Below are positions 1-9,479 of a stretch of DNA of 64,000 bases, piece by piece (within the stretch, counting starts at the first letter, position 1; every line of letters starts with the position of its first letter). The position numbers and the translations under genes are program-made. The stretch covers positions 124,001 through 188,000 of the forward strand of contig RSEE01000037.1 in NCBI GenBank assembly GCA_003971905.1, in the 5' to 3' direction. The notes under the pieces are model-generated. The model saw only the letters and a program-made list of their open reading frames with translations, was not told where the DNA came from and did not search any database. This DNA comes from Moniliella sp. 'wahieum'. Lineage: Eukaryota > Basidiomycota > Moniliellomycetes > Moniliellales > Moniliellaceae.

Positions 1-1700
1 ACGTGCAAAGATCAACGCTCGCAATTTCCGCAAGTCTCCCGCCCTGACGCCGCTGCCGGAAGAGCCTCGTGCCGATTCCCCCCGCAGTGCTTGTATGCTC
101 AACCCCACCTCGCCGAATGATACCACCAGCGCCTGTGAGTCTTTTTGCGGAAGCGCTTCCCAGAGCATCGTATCTAGTGACAAGGATGACGGCTTTGGTG
201 CTGCCTTCGCCGCCTTTGCTCGCAAAGTCACTGTCCTCCAGACTCAACTCGACGCGGTCACGTCCAACGATAGCATTGACTTGGCATCGGTCGTTCGCGA
301 CCTGAAGGATCACGGACAACAGCTCCAATCCCTTTCCCGGCGCATGGATACGTTTGAATGCCGGCTCGAGCCGATCGAAGAGCGCTGGCCTCCCTCGAGG
401 CCCAGGCCGATTCCCTCCACCAGCACACCTGTAGCCTTGACCCGGAGGAAATTGCGCTCACCTCCCGCCGTGTCTTAGAACTCACGTTGGACTGCACAAC
501 GATTGAGGAGCGCTGCCTGGAGGTCGAAGAAGCGCTCGCCGCTCTGGAGCTGCACGTGAAGCAGTCGCCCTCAACGCCGTCTGAGCCAGAAGATATGACC
601 GCAGCAGCGACGGAATCCACCGAGCTTTACGACACTGACTTCGCCGACGGCTGCAGCGATGCCACAGTCCCCCCGTCCCACGACCGCGTTCAAACGTCGC
701 CAATGTCGTCCCAGTCATCCCCGGTCATTCTTCAGAGTGAACCAGCCTCGTTCGTATCGGAAACCCCTGCAAGTAACGCGTCCGCCTCCTCGAGGCCGCG
801 CCTACCGCACGTTGTCACTCCGCAGCCCTCCCCTCCTTCAAGCACTGCTTCTCCGCCCGTGGATTCCAAGTGGCTTGAAGCCGACGTCGCTCCCGTGGTG
901 GCACCCGGACCGTGGGAAGAGGCTAACGAGAACTACGAGCCTCCCGAGCAGACGCGGACGAATCTTATGCGCATTCTCAAGCCCTTCGGTGATTCCTGGT
1001 GGGCTCTGCGCGACTTTTTTTTCAGGGTCTGGAATCTGCGCGAGTTTTGGGGCGATATAGCTCTTACCCGTTTTGTCATCGCCAATGTGCCCCCCGCCGT
1101 TCGCGATGCAGCCACCCAGCACGGCAGCTTCCGTGCTGCTGCCTTCCGAGGGGATCTTCCCTGCGTTCTCACCCTTTTGGACTTGAACTTTGCTCGTCCG
1201 TCGCCCCCGAGTTGAGTTCGACCGTTAACAAACCATGGGATACCCTCACCGAGTCGCTTGTTATGTTCCAACAGCGCTGCATGGGCATGGAACGCGCATT
1301 GGTGGGTAATTCCAACCAGACCTATCTGGCTTCGTCTTTTATTCGGGGCATACCGGAAGCGATGCGCTGTCAGCTGTGTGCCGATGACTTCTTTGACCCG
1401 GACCATGCCTTCACCGTCGTGGCTTCCCTCCTGGGTCGACCTGAATATGCCCACATCGCCTGTGAATTCCCGAGCCCGTGCTCAACTCCTCCCGTATCAT
1501 CTCCTCCGAACCTGACACCTCCAAACCTGCAACCGTCGAACCTGCCACCCCCGAATCCGCCGCCCGTTCCAGCCTCGACTCCGACGACGGAGCCATTGTT
1601 CGCATTCACTCTATGTATCGCACCGCTAGCCACTCCCCCGTCTCGCCTCACTCACTTCAATCCGATGGGCCTGTGCAACGTGCCGGTTTGAATGACGGCG
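1..1700 (+). mobile_element. Retroelement gag-like fossil, left end outside window
   Basis: This stretch encodes, in pieces, a polypeptide with the look of a retrotransposon Gag. It has an N-terminal coiled-coil-like part (about 95-560), a Pro/Ser-rich linker (about 650-900), a Trp-rich block near 900-1,200 and a helical block near 1,215-1,460 containing NQTYLASSFIRGIP and AFTVVASLLG, followed by a Pro-rich tail to about 1,690. No protease, reverse transcriptase or integrase follows within the window. The order acidic linker, hydrophobic helical core, Pro-rich tail is typical of LTR-retrotransposon Gag, but I cannot assign Gypsy or Copia from this part alone. It is broken (a few interruptions) and looks old, since no flanking LTRs or target duplications are visible. 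The assignment to Gag is inference from composition and layout. Confidence 0.45.
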
Positions 1701-1835
1701 TCGAGCCCCTCCTCTCTCCGTCCCTCTGGCACGCCACAGCCCGGCGGGATCGAGCGGCGCGTACTCTCACTTGTCGCACTCAACGCACGCATACGATCTC
1801 TGAGAGCTTGACCTCCCAGTATGTGAATAGGCTTG

Positions 1836-1883
1836 CCAAGTCCAAGTCCAAGTCCAAGTCCAATTCCAAGTCCAATTCCAAGT
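1836..1883 (+). repeat. AAGTCC/AATTCC hexanucleotide microsatellite
   Basis: About eight tandem copies of a six-base unit (CCAAGT with CCAATT variants). On the plus strand one frame reads as alternating Ser-Lys and Ser-Asn dipeptides. It lies just downstream of the gag-like remnant. Confidence 0.8.
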
Positions 1884-2314
1884 CTCGATATAATGCCCTG
1901 TCCGATTCCCGGCCGACCCCCGTTTAATTTCCTGGTCTCAGTCGTCGTCCAGTCGTCTCATCATCCCACTTCCAGCTCCGGCATACCCTTACTTTATGAA
2001 TCGTGCTGGACGTGCGTCAGCGTCAGCATGATCCCCGTCTGCCATCAGATGGATTCGCGCCGGCCGCTATTCAGCCGTCCTCGCGCAGTTTCTACTTACT
2101 CCTACCTACCTATAACCCTGACCCGCGTGGATGTGTTTTGTTGTCTCTTTTTGGTTTTTTTGTTACCCTGATGCCTGCCTTTACTGCGCCTTGATCACTC
2201 CACACACTGAACCACATCCCTATACTGACTGGCGGTGCCATGCTACCCAGGATGCTGGACTGTATCCCATCCTTCCCGCCCTCTGTGGCATCCTCGCGTC
2301 GTTTCTTCTTATTC

Positions 2315-2449
2315 AACTACCTATGACTTGGGCTTACTCCTAATTACCTACGATCCTGACTCATTCCTAACTACCTATGACCCTGGTTCACTCCTTACTA
2401 CCTATGACCCTGACACGCTCCTAACTGCCTATGACCCTGGCTCACTCCT
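2315..2449 (+). repeat. 27-bp tandem repeat, five copies, nonapeptide-coding
   Basis: Five consecutive 27-bp units start at 2315, 2342, 2369, 2396 and 2423, each resembling AACTACCTATGACCCTGGCT followed by CACTCCT. In one plus-strand frame every unit reads as a nine-residue block of the TTYDPGSLL type, and most differences between units keep the TYDP core. Single related half-units occur at about 2098-2128 and 2480-2500, each followed by a T/G-rich GTTGTTTCTTTC-like run, so a longer segment around 2,100-2,165 is duplicated at about 2,480-2,530. No ORF of convincing length contains the array, so whether it was ever translated is unknown. Confidence 0.75.
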
Positions 2450-2904
2450 AACCATCACACCGTCCTTCTGACGGACTTTTAACTACCTATTACCCTGATT
2501 CGTGTGTTGTTGTTTCTTTCTGGTTGGTACCCCAATCCCTTTCTGTTCTTCCACAAGAGTTACCCCCCCTCAAATTGTCCGTGTGGTATTGCGATACAAA
2601 CCAATACATTGTTAACTCGTGGCAAAAGTGTGACGACGTCTCGAATATAGAGTAGGCTGTCTGGTGCGCACTAGAAGGATTTGGAGACTGAATCTCAATG
2701 GAAATGGTTCCTCGCTCGGATGTCTATCACCTTCATTCATGTCTACCCGCACTACCTCGGGTATGGGAACGGATGGCGAGCACCAGAGGGTCCTGATATC
2801 CTGGCGATTCCCCTGGTTCCTTAACAGGGGTGGCGCTACCAAGCAGCACACGCAAGATGAACGGTTCGGCGGTTTAGGCGTAGCGTTTCCCTGTCCCAGC
2901 CTTA

Positions 2905-3200
2905 CTGTCAATGATATGGATGCAGAATAGAGATACTATACTGAAATAGGAAAAGCTCCACACTTTTACACCAGCTGGCGCGTGCCACGTTCCGCGCCAC
3001 CCGCAGCCAGCAAGTATCGGTGATATTATTTCTACGGTGGCGACGGTGGAACGGTGGCGACGGTGGCGACGGTGGAACGGTGGCGACGATGGCCCAGCAA
3101 GCTGACCGAGCTGTAGGCCCGGTGGTCTCCTCGTAGAATTAGAGAGATGTAACCGCGGTAACCGGCCCCCCGGCAAAACGGGCACCGGTCACCATTAACC
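2905..3200 (-). repeat. Dispersed GC-hairpin repeat, copy A
   Basis: Read on the minus strand this block matches two plus-strand blocks at 7,725-8,040 and part of 13,310-13,410. Shared landmarks are GAGACCACCGGGCC, an ACCGTCGCC/ACCGTTCC-type trinucleotide-rich run, then GGAACGTGGCACGCG and TAAAAGTG. A TCAATGAT-x-TGGATGCAG segment (2908-2930) lies at its end. The copies are clearly diverged (the hairpin is decayed here). No ORF is conserved among copies, so the element is non-autonomous or is a relic. Confidence 0.65.
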
Positions 3201-3322
3201 GTACGGTTCACCTCAGCCTTCGCGCTCAGGTGGGCGCTCAGCGAGCGCACAACAGCCCTGTGAAATAAGGCCCGCATACTGCTTTGACATGCGGAGAAAT
3301 AGGTAAACGGACAGACAGTTCA

Positions 3323-3563
3323 TGTTGAGCCATCGGGTGACTCGTGCTTTGGCCAATGTCCCTTCAGTTCCTCCTCAGGCCTGGGAGTTCTATTGTTTTA
3401 TCTCTCCTGTTTTTCCTTGTTCCGCAGCTTAGCCCCTGGTGACAATTCGCTGCTTGATGTTCCTCTGTAGGCGTTGCTGGTTGGCTTAGACCACCACCAC
3501 TGCCACAGTGCGATTGCATCATCCTCAAGCTTTCAAGGACCATTCGGACTCCAAGTCTCATCA
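3323..3563 (+). mobile_element. Solo LTR of the Copia family, with target duplication
   Basis: This 241-bp segment begins TGTTGAGCC and ends TCTCATCA. Along its whole length it matches, in reverse orientation, the 230-bp LTRs of the complete Copia element at 20,155-25,911. It is flanked by a perfect 5-bp duplication, GTTCA, at 3318-3322 and 3564-3568. That marks one insertion event followed by LTR-LTR recombination. Substitutions and small indels relative to the intact LTR make it clearly older than the full-length copy. Confidence 0.9.
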
Positions 3564-3667
3564 GTTCAAGCCCACACTTCCGGACAGACACGCCTGTTCA
3601 CCTAGCTGAGGAACTCTCCTACAAGGACTCCATCTCCATCTCCCAAAACACACAATCTGCCAGCGGC

Positions 3668-4070
3668 ATGCGTTATCGCCAGAACCCAGAACTTGATCCG
3701 GGAGACCGAAACCATTGGTACCCGTCACCATCAATGACACCGTACGCTATAATGTGTGCTGTGCAAAATTCCTCCCCGATACGCTCGAGTTCTATCTACA
3801 GGCACGTCAAGAACACCGCCGAGCACGCAAGGGCCAAGAGGCTGCACGAACATCAGATCAGGGAACAGCTTGAAGCCAAGAAATTATCAGAATTGCAGGC
3901 GATGAAAGACAAGTGCCAGAGAGAGAGCGCAAACGCAGACGTGTCGCCGACTTGGCCAACGAACAGGACGCTCCCAAGCTGGAGGGCATGCCTCCCCTTC
4001 TGCTTGGTGAAAGCCCATCAAGAGGCTTAGGGCGGCGCAGCTGCATGGGTTGGCCTTGCTGAACGAGCGG
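3668..4070 (+). pseudogene. Charged helical coding remnant, unrecognised
   Basis: A plus-strand frame from 3668 gives a Lys/Glu/Gln-rich helical stretch (for example EQLEAKKLSELQAMKDK) that would form a coiled coil. Near 3,930 coding-like sequence moves to another frame, where ERKRRRVADLANEQDAP is readable up to a stop near 4,070. Pieces of this kind, with no start-proximal context and no family resemblance, suggest a decayed gene or a gene hit by assembly indels. It starts about 100 bp downstream of a solo LTR, so it could equally be cargo of an old element. I assign no function. Confidence 0.3.
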
Positions 4071-4667
4071 TGGGACGTGGGACAACGGTGGCCCCGGGCC
4101 GTAAACGCACTCCACATGTAGCCCGTCACTGACGCCGGCGTTGTGGAAGGCGAGGGTGAAGGCAAGCCGTGTCAGCAAGAAGGTCTGGCTGGATTGCGAG
4201 GGATATTATGCTGCGGGCAAGGGCGTGCGGTCGGAGGGGCATGGTGTGGGGACTGGACGCAGACAGGGATGGTGGAGGTAAGAAATGCATCCGTCGTCAG
4301 CGCGGGAGAGTCATGGTGGACTGATACGGGCGGCAGGTCGGACGGAGCGTCGGAACTGATGCGCTCGCCCGCGCCGAGGGGGCTCGCTGGGGCTCGCACT
4401 CGCGGGGAATGGCGGGGCGGCCGGAGGAACACGGAACGCCAGGGGTAACCGGGTAACGTAACCTTCCCTACACGGGATAGGGGTAGGGTTGCGATGCGTG
4501 TGGGGTTGTTAAATTAAGACGCGCTCACGTGCGCTCGGCTGTGTCTGAACATCTTGCCTGCCTTAGCGCTTATAGCCCGCTTATAGTACCAGCAACATCC
4601 GCCCGCCACCGCCACTGCCACCACCACCACCCGTCCGCTGCCCCCACCGTGCTGAACACTCGTGCCA

Positions 4668-6074
4668 TGCCCCTGCCTGTCCTACCCCCCGACCATGGCA
4701 ATGTGCTTGATGCCATGGTGCCATCCACCCGTACCGACGCCACCCAAGGCGACAGCGGCGTGGATGCGGCACAGGGCCCATTGGCATTGGCCAGCCTCCA
4801 GCACCCGCTGGGCGCACAAGACTCCTCTCAACCTTTTCACCTATCATCTTCCTCTTCCTCTTCCTCTTCCTCTTCTCTTCCTCTTCCTCTTCCTCTTCCT
4901 CTTCCTCTTCCTCTTCCTCTTCCTCTTCCTCTCCTCTCACTCTTCCACACTACTCGCCCTGCTCATGCGCGCCGCGGGCAGACGGCCCGTTGGGTCCCAA
5001 TGCCTGGATGCTACTTGGTATGGCAATGAGGCGCAGAACATTATTGCCAAGCTGAACAAGCTGAACAGGAAAGTAGAAAAGGATCTGTCCGTCTGTGCTC
5101 GTCAGATCAAGTACATCCAAACCAAACAACGCCATCAGCCGAAGGCCCCGCTCCACCACGCCCAACAATACGTGGAGGTACGTCTTTCTCACTTACTTGC
5201 CCAAAATGACTGGGCTTTTTGTTGTTTCCAGTTATTATACCTCTCGCGTTCATCAACCTGCTTCTAGTTTGTTAACTCTTGTTGATTCTATGCAGACATT
5301 CATATGGCAGAACCCAGCCGTCAACGAGGATGCCTACCAGTTTTCCCAGACAAATGAGGCAGAGCGGGGTCAACTCTCATCGCTCCAACTGCCTGACCAC
5401 GCGAACGGCCGCATCGGCAAGAGTCAATTGGCGATGGAAGACGCCCGTCGTGCTCGAATTGGGTATCTGAAAGGTGAACTTGCGTTAGCATTGAAACAAA
5501 TGAAGAGATGGAGGAACAACTTGTTGCCTTTTTGCAGCACACAGCAAAACAGAGGCAAGTTGATCTGATCGCAGCCGAAAACCTTCTTGTCAACGTGAAG
5601 AAGCATATGGCAAAATGCAAGACGATCTGTGAACGCTGCTCAGATCATATGGAACAAGTCAAGGGGGAGCGCCAACAAGCTAGAAGAAGATTGACTCGCT
5701 GTATGGCGAGTTGAACGACACGCCAAACACAAGCCCTCGTGCTGGAAACAAAGCTGAAGCATGCGACCATCAGTGGCACTGCAGTAGTAGTGTTCTTATT
5801 TTCTTCTTCTTCTTCCTTCCTGAGAATGGGAGCATAACTCTTGTGGAGCTATGCAGTGAATGTTATGACTTTGCCACCTCCATCCCCAGTTACCTGCACA
5901 ATAAAAGGCCGAGATGGCGCATTGGGCACATCACACTCGGCTTCTGAAAAATCAACAGGGCGTGTGTGATCTTGTGCTTGAGACCACGAGGGAGAAGATG
6001 CTTGAGGCAGAGCGCCAGCTGCAACAGCAGCAATGCACCGTTCAACAACGTGATACGCGCCTCGATGCTCAATG
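4668..6074 (+). CDS. Predicted coiled-coil protein with one clear intron (broken or indel-laden)
   Basis: No family is recognised. The first ATG (4668) follows a C-rich leader, and the N-terminal part is a Pro/Asp-containing low-complexity stretch that runs into a CTTCCT microsatellite (about 4,850-4,935), which may itself lie in an intron ending at the CAG near 4,980. A coiled coil follows from about 5,030 (NEAQNIIAKLNKLNRKVEKD), then a canonical intron at 5178-5295 (GTACGT to TATGCAG, 118 nt, phase 0), then more coiled coil (NEAERGQLSSLQ; AFLQHTAKQRQVD). Past about 5,500 the coding signal moves to another frame, ending near 5,714. A last helical piece (LEAERQLQQQQ) ends at the stop at 6072-6074, and its link to the rest is inferred. 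Either the gene is decaying inside the repeat compartment or assembly indels split it. The intron supports that it was once a real host gene. Confidence 0.4.
4847..4937 (+). repeat. CTTCCT microsatellite
   Basis: About 90 bases of near-perfect CTTCCT/CTTCCTC tandem units. It sits between the putative start and the first coiled-coil exon of the surrounding predicted gene. A pyrimidine tract of this kind would be tolerated in an intron but would give a Ser/Leu-Pro homopolymer if translated. Confidence 0.9.
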
Positions 6075-6799
6075 ATACGGATGCAGAGTAGGTCCATTTT
6101 TCCCTATAACTCTCGTACTTGTTCTGTGGAAGCATAATGCAGATCTGCTGACGCATCCGGCGTTCCTTTTCGGAACTAGAGAGCAGGAGGTGGTGCGGCC
6201 GGCGACCCAGCGATGAACGTCTGTGTAATGATAGGAAAGGAATGAAGCGGCAGGAGGGTAGGAATCCATATCTAAGATTGTGGGGGTATAGTAGGCGTGG
6301 AGCATGGGTCCGGTAAATTGGCACCCACACACATCATGCACAGGTTTGCCACCAGCTCAATAAAGCCTTCTGAATTGGCACTGTACTGGTTCGGTAGCAT
6401 GATGCCAACAGATGGGCACTCTGGCCTGTCGTGTTCGCTCGCTCAGTAGAGCCGAGAATGCATCTATTTACCACAGATGGTGGGGAAGGTGATGTTCCAA
6501 TTCTCAAGGATTTTCAAATGCCGTGCAGACATCGTGGAGCCACGGCTGTGGGGTGTCTATGATGGTAGCACTTACGGACGTGCGAGAGCTCTCCCCTTAC
6601 TGTCAACGGGAGAAGGCGGGCTGGCAAGCCTGCCAGCGGAGCCTACGCGTTTCCTTTGCCTTTCTAACTCCGACCCCAGATTATTGGTCATCGGGTCAGA
6701 TGCGATCTCATGCGATCTCGGCTGAAGCCCGTCTTCTCTACCCTTCTACCCAACAATAGAGTACATTCCCAAATTCAGTTCGATCGTGTTAGCCAGCTC

Positions 6800-7250
6800 A
6801 CAAGCGTGATCACAAGCTACACGTATCTGCCCGACAACAGCCGCCTTTTCCCCAAGTGAATCGGTAGCCACCGCGTGGGCCACTCACAAAGTTGCAGTAT
6901 TCTCCTTTGCGACGATAGTCGCCCCATGCCCGTTTACCTTGCCTTTCTAGTAGGCTGTCCGTGCGGCAATCATCCCCTCTGTTTCTCCTGTCCCCCGATC
7001 TTCCTCGATTGCGTTGTTTCCGTATTAGTCCTGTTTGTAAGCAATGGATCGTGGGGGAAACCCACGATCCATTGGCGTCTTCCCCTACTGTTCTCACTAT
7101 AATTGATCAACCCAGTTCAGGCAACCCCTCCTCTTAGTTGCTCCTCTGCGTCACAATCTCATCCTCCACTTTTCGTCCCTAAGCAACCCAGTTCGCGTGT
7201 GTCCGCCCCCATGCCACGTCGAAGCCCAGCTCAGTTCAACCACGTGTGAC
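6800..7250. repeat. Diverged duplicated segment, copy 1 (partner at 15.4 kb)
   Basis: This block aligns in order with 15,400-15,800. Shared blocks include GCGACGATAG, GCCCG..GTTTAC followed by TTGCCTTT, CCCCA(G)GTGAA, GATCCATTG, CAGGCAAC and CGCGTGTG. Similarity is patchy, so the duplication is old. The copies share no long ORF, although the minus strand of both reads YRRK at the same relative place. It may be two fossils of one unnamed transposon. Identity is unknown. Confidence 0.45.
7042..7074. other. Perfect 14-bp hairpin
   Basis: CAATGGATCGTGGG (7042-7055) and its exact reverse complement (7061-7074) are separated by the 5-base loop GGAAA. It lies inside the duplicated segment described for 6,800-7,250. 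The partner segment at 15.59 kb keeps only one arm-like piece (ATGATCCATTG). No gene ends here, so it is not an obvious terminator. Confidence 0.7.
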
Positions 7251-7724
7251 CCCCCTTCCACACTACCGACCCCTTTTTGATAGTGTACACGTCACCAATA
7301 TCCATCGTGGCCTGATGTCGCTGATGTCAGAAACCTTATTTATTCTGACTCCAGGATGTCAGCGCCATCTCGGCTCTCCTTGCTATCCTCGTGTCAAGGA
7401 CGCGAGTGAGGTCAAATCTGTTATCGGCGATCACAAGGACAGCAGTGCCATCAGTCTTCAAGCTTCAATGTTCAAGCAAAAGGCAATGGTCCCTGGATCT
7501 GCTTATGCAACCTTGATGGTGGCGGTCAGAGGGGCAGGCACCCTCGCATCGTATCTTTGTGCGGGGCGATGGCCCGTGTTCCGCCGCTGTTCCGCCTCCT
7601 TGGGTGTGTTGCCGCGTATTCGCTGCTTCGCCACAGTTGACCAGCGATGGGCCAGGCATTCATCAATCGCACCGCTACTTTTTTGCATCTCGTCCACAAG
7701 CGATCTGTGGGCGACCGCTATGCG

Positions 7725-8040
7725 CTCATAGGAAACCACCGGGCCCACGGCCCGGTCTGCTGAGGCTTCGCCCCAGCCTGTTAGGCTGGGTCACCGTTGC
7801 CACCGTAGCCGCCGTTCCATTGGTCCACCGGTCCACCGTTCCACGCTGGAGAGACAAAATACTATCACCAACGAGGAGACCACCGGGCCTACGGCCCGGT
7901 CAGCTCTTCGCCCCAGCTCGGTGCTTGGCCGCACCTTAGCCACCGTTCCCCCTAGAGATACGTGCTGGCTGGGTGGACTGGAACGTGGCACGCGTCAGCT
8001 GATGTAAAAGTGCACAGGGGCGTTTCCCATTTCCCATTTT
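7725..8040 (+). repeat. Dispersed GC-hairpin repeat, copies B and C in tandem
   Basis: Two head-to-tail copies, about 7,725-7,857 and 7,858-8,040, share the block ACCACCGGGCC-yAC-GGCCCGGTC followed by CTTCGCCCCAG. The first part is a perfect hairpin (CCGGGCC / GGCCCGG, 3-base loop). The second part pairs AGGC or GGGC with GCCCC across a TTC loop. Copy C continues through GGAACGTGGCACGCG and TAAAAGTG, exactly as copy A does on the opposite strand at 2,940-3,020. Two hairpins in series recall the double-hairpin elements known from some fungal mitochondrial genomes. That comparison is only by form. Confidence 0.65.
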
Positions 8041-8422
8041 TTCACCCGGCCCCACGTAGTACGAAGAGTACTAGAGTACTGGTGGAGCTAGTGACTAGCG
8101 GCTAGTGAAGCTTGAAGAGCTAGTGAAGCGAAGCTTGAAGAGATTATCGCTTGGCATGAGATCTGAGAATCGCAGTAGGCGATCAGTCGATGGCGCCGCA
8201 GGCAGCAGGTTGTACTGGTGCTCTCATGCGGCCCCGTGCGGCGCCAGCACAGGGGCTGTGTAGTGTAAGGTGCATCCCAAAGCATCTAAATACGATGGGC
8301 GTGAGAAAATTGGTCTCGTCCCCCTGAGCAAACAAGCAACTCATGTAACGCGTAACGCCGCAGGCGCAGACCGCGTACCGGAAGGCGGTACATGAGAGCA
8401 CCGCGACGCCTTTAAAGCTCTG

Positions 8423-8480
8423 TCAATGATAGGGATGCAGTATAGAGAAACTAGTAACTAGTAACTCCACACTCCTCTCA
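8423..8480 (+). repeat. Short dispersed block, TCAATGATA..GGATGCAG type
   Basis: TCAATGATAGGGATGCAG (8423-8440) recurs as TCAATGATATGGATGCAG at 2908-2925 and TCAATGATACGGATGCAG at 6069-6086. The 2,908 and 8,423 copies remain similar for about 60 bases, including ATAGAGA and CTCCACACT. At 2.9 kb the block is joined to the GC-hairpin repeat. At 8.42 kb it is followed by an AACTAGT heptamer array instead. Confidence 0.6.
8449..8466. repeat. AACTAGT heptamer array
   Basis: AACTAGTAACTAGTAACT is two and a half copies of a 7-bp unit containing the palindrome ACTAGT. The same unit recurs at about 28,696, 29,196 and 46,198, always in non-coding DNA. Confidence 0.85.
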
Positions 8481-8542
8481 GTGTGGCATGGTTCGGTGTA
8501 ATCGTAATCTAATGTCCTTTAATTGACCCAGTTGCAGCACGG

Positions 8543-8582
8543 TGTTGAGCAACCGGGTGCCTCCTTTGTTTTGGCCAACGTC
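8543..8582 (+). mobile_element. Possible LTR end fragment (Copia family)
   Basis: The 40 bases beginning TGTTGAGCAACCGGGTG and running through TTTGGCCAACGTC resemble the first 45 bases of the Copia LTRs (TGTTGAGCC...GTGCTTTGGCCAATGTC). The rest of the LTR is missing. The fragment interrupts a direct repeat whose uninterrupted partner lies near 9,255, which supports an insertion. Low confidence because the match is short. Confidence 0.35.
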
Positions 8583-8732
8583 TCCAATCGCCATGTGGTG
8601 CCCCAGTAGGGTAAAGGCGTAGTGCAAAAGCGCAGAACCTTCCTGGTCATTCCTTCCAATACTCCTTCCTGGAAGGCACAGGAGTATTCTCTATATATAG
8701 CCTCTGTATTTTCTTTTGACTCTTGTTACGAG

Positions 8733-9082
8733 GCGCTCCGGTGTCTCCCGACGCAGAGCCCCGCATGTCATAGGCATCTCTTACTAGCACGTCAGCCTCT
8801 ACATAGGCTAGCAAGAGAGAGCTTATCTATCCATGCAGCTGGCATCCTTCGCAGCCCGCTCAATATGGGCGCATGGGTACGATGCTTTGTTCCCATTGCG
8901 CCCACAGTCTTGGCAGAACCCTTTGTCTGCTGCGGCCTACCGGACCGCGGACTTGACAGAACAGACTGCGCTTTTTGCCTTACTACTGTAGCTCTCTCTT
9001 GCTAGGCATGTAGAGACTGATGACGTGTTTGGAAGAGATGCCTATGACATGTGTGGCTCCCCGTCGAGAGACACCGGAGCGT
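8733..9082. mobile_element. Foldback (long inverted repeat) element
   Basis: The left arm 8733-8823 and right arm 8990-9082 are inverted repeats of about 91 bases with only scattered mismatches. Each contains GCGCTCCGGTGTCTC, ATGTCATAGGCATCTCTT and GCAAGAGAGAGCT read outward to inward. A 166-base spacer separates them and encodes nothing recognisable. The size (350 bp) and long terminal inverted repeats fit a MITE-like or foldback DNA element. I could not see an unambiguous target-site duplication. Confidence 0.7.
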
Positions 9083-9252
9083 CCCATACCATCTCTGTAG
9101 CTCATCCGCTCATGTGCAAAATGCAATACACCGTCAACTGCCTGCTCTCTGGTCTTTCACATCATTATTCAGCCCACCGGACACGGTTCCATGCGCTAGT
9201 ATGTCCGTCGAAGCGGAGGGTGCACTACACAGTGCAAGTACTCGCGCTATCT

Positions 9253-9400
9253 GTGACAGTTGCAGCACGGTTCCATGTGGCGTATACCAGGCCACGCGCC
9301 AAAAGTGGCGCCACTGTAGGGAAAAGGCGCAGCCAAAGGGAACCTTCCTTATCATTCCTTCCAACAGGAGTATATTCTCTAGCCTCTACTGTAGCTCTCA
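9253..9400 (+). repeat. Direct repeat partner of 8,527-8,720
   Basis: AGTTGCAGCACGG, CCATGTGG, the TAGGGnAAAGGCG block, GAACCTTCC and CATTCCTTCC occur in the same order here and at 8,527-8,720, on either side of the foldback element. The left copy additionally holds the LTR-like fragment. Together with the foldback this suggests a composite or repeatedly targeted locus. Confidence 0.5.
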
Positions 9401-9479
9401 TTGCAAATGTTTAGTAGCACTAGTGGCAGTTATTAAAGGCGAGGCCAACTCTTATTCATTCCAACGTCTGAACGCTTTC

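Noticed and set aside
4847-4937. CTTCCT tract and other microsatellites as telomeric DNA
   Set aside because: Internal, short and not of any known telomere type. No terminal array is present in the window.
7042-7074. 14-bp hairpin as a bacterial-type transcription terminator
   Set aside because: No T run follows and no gene ends here. The context is eukaryotic repeat DNA.
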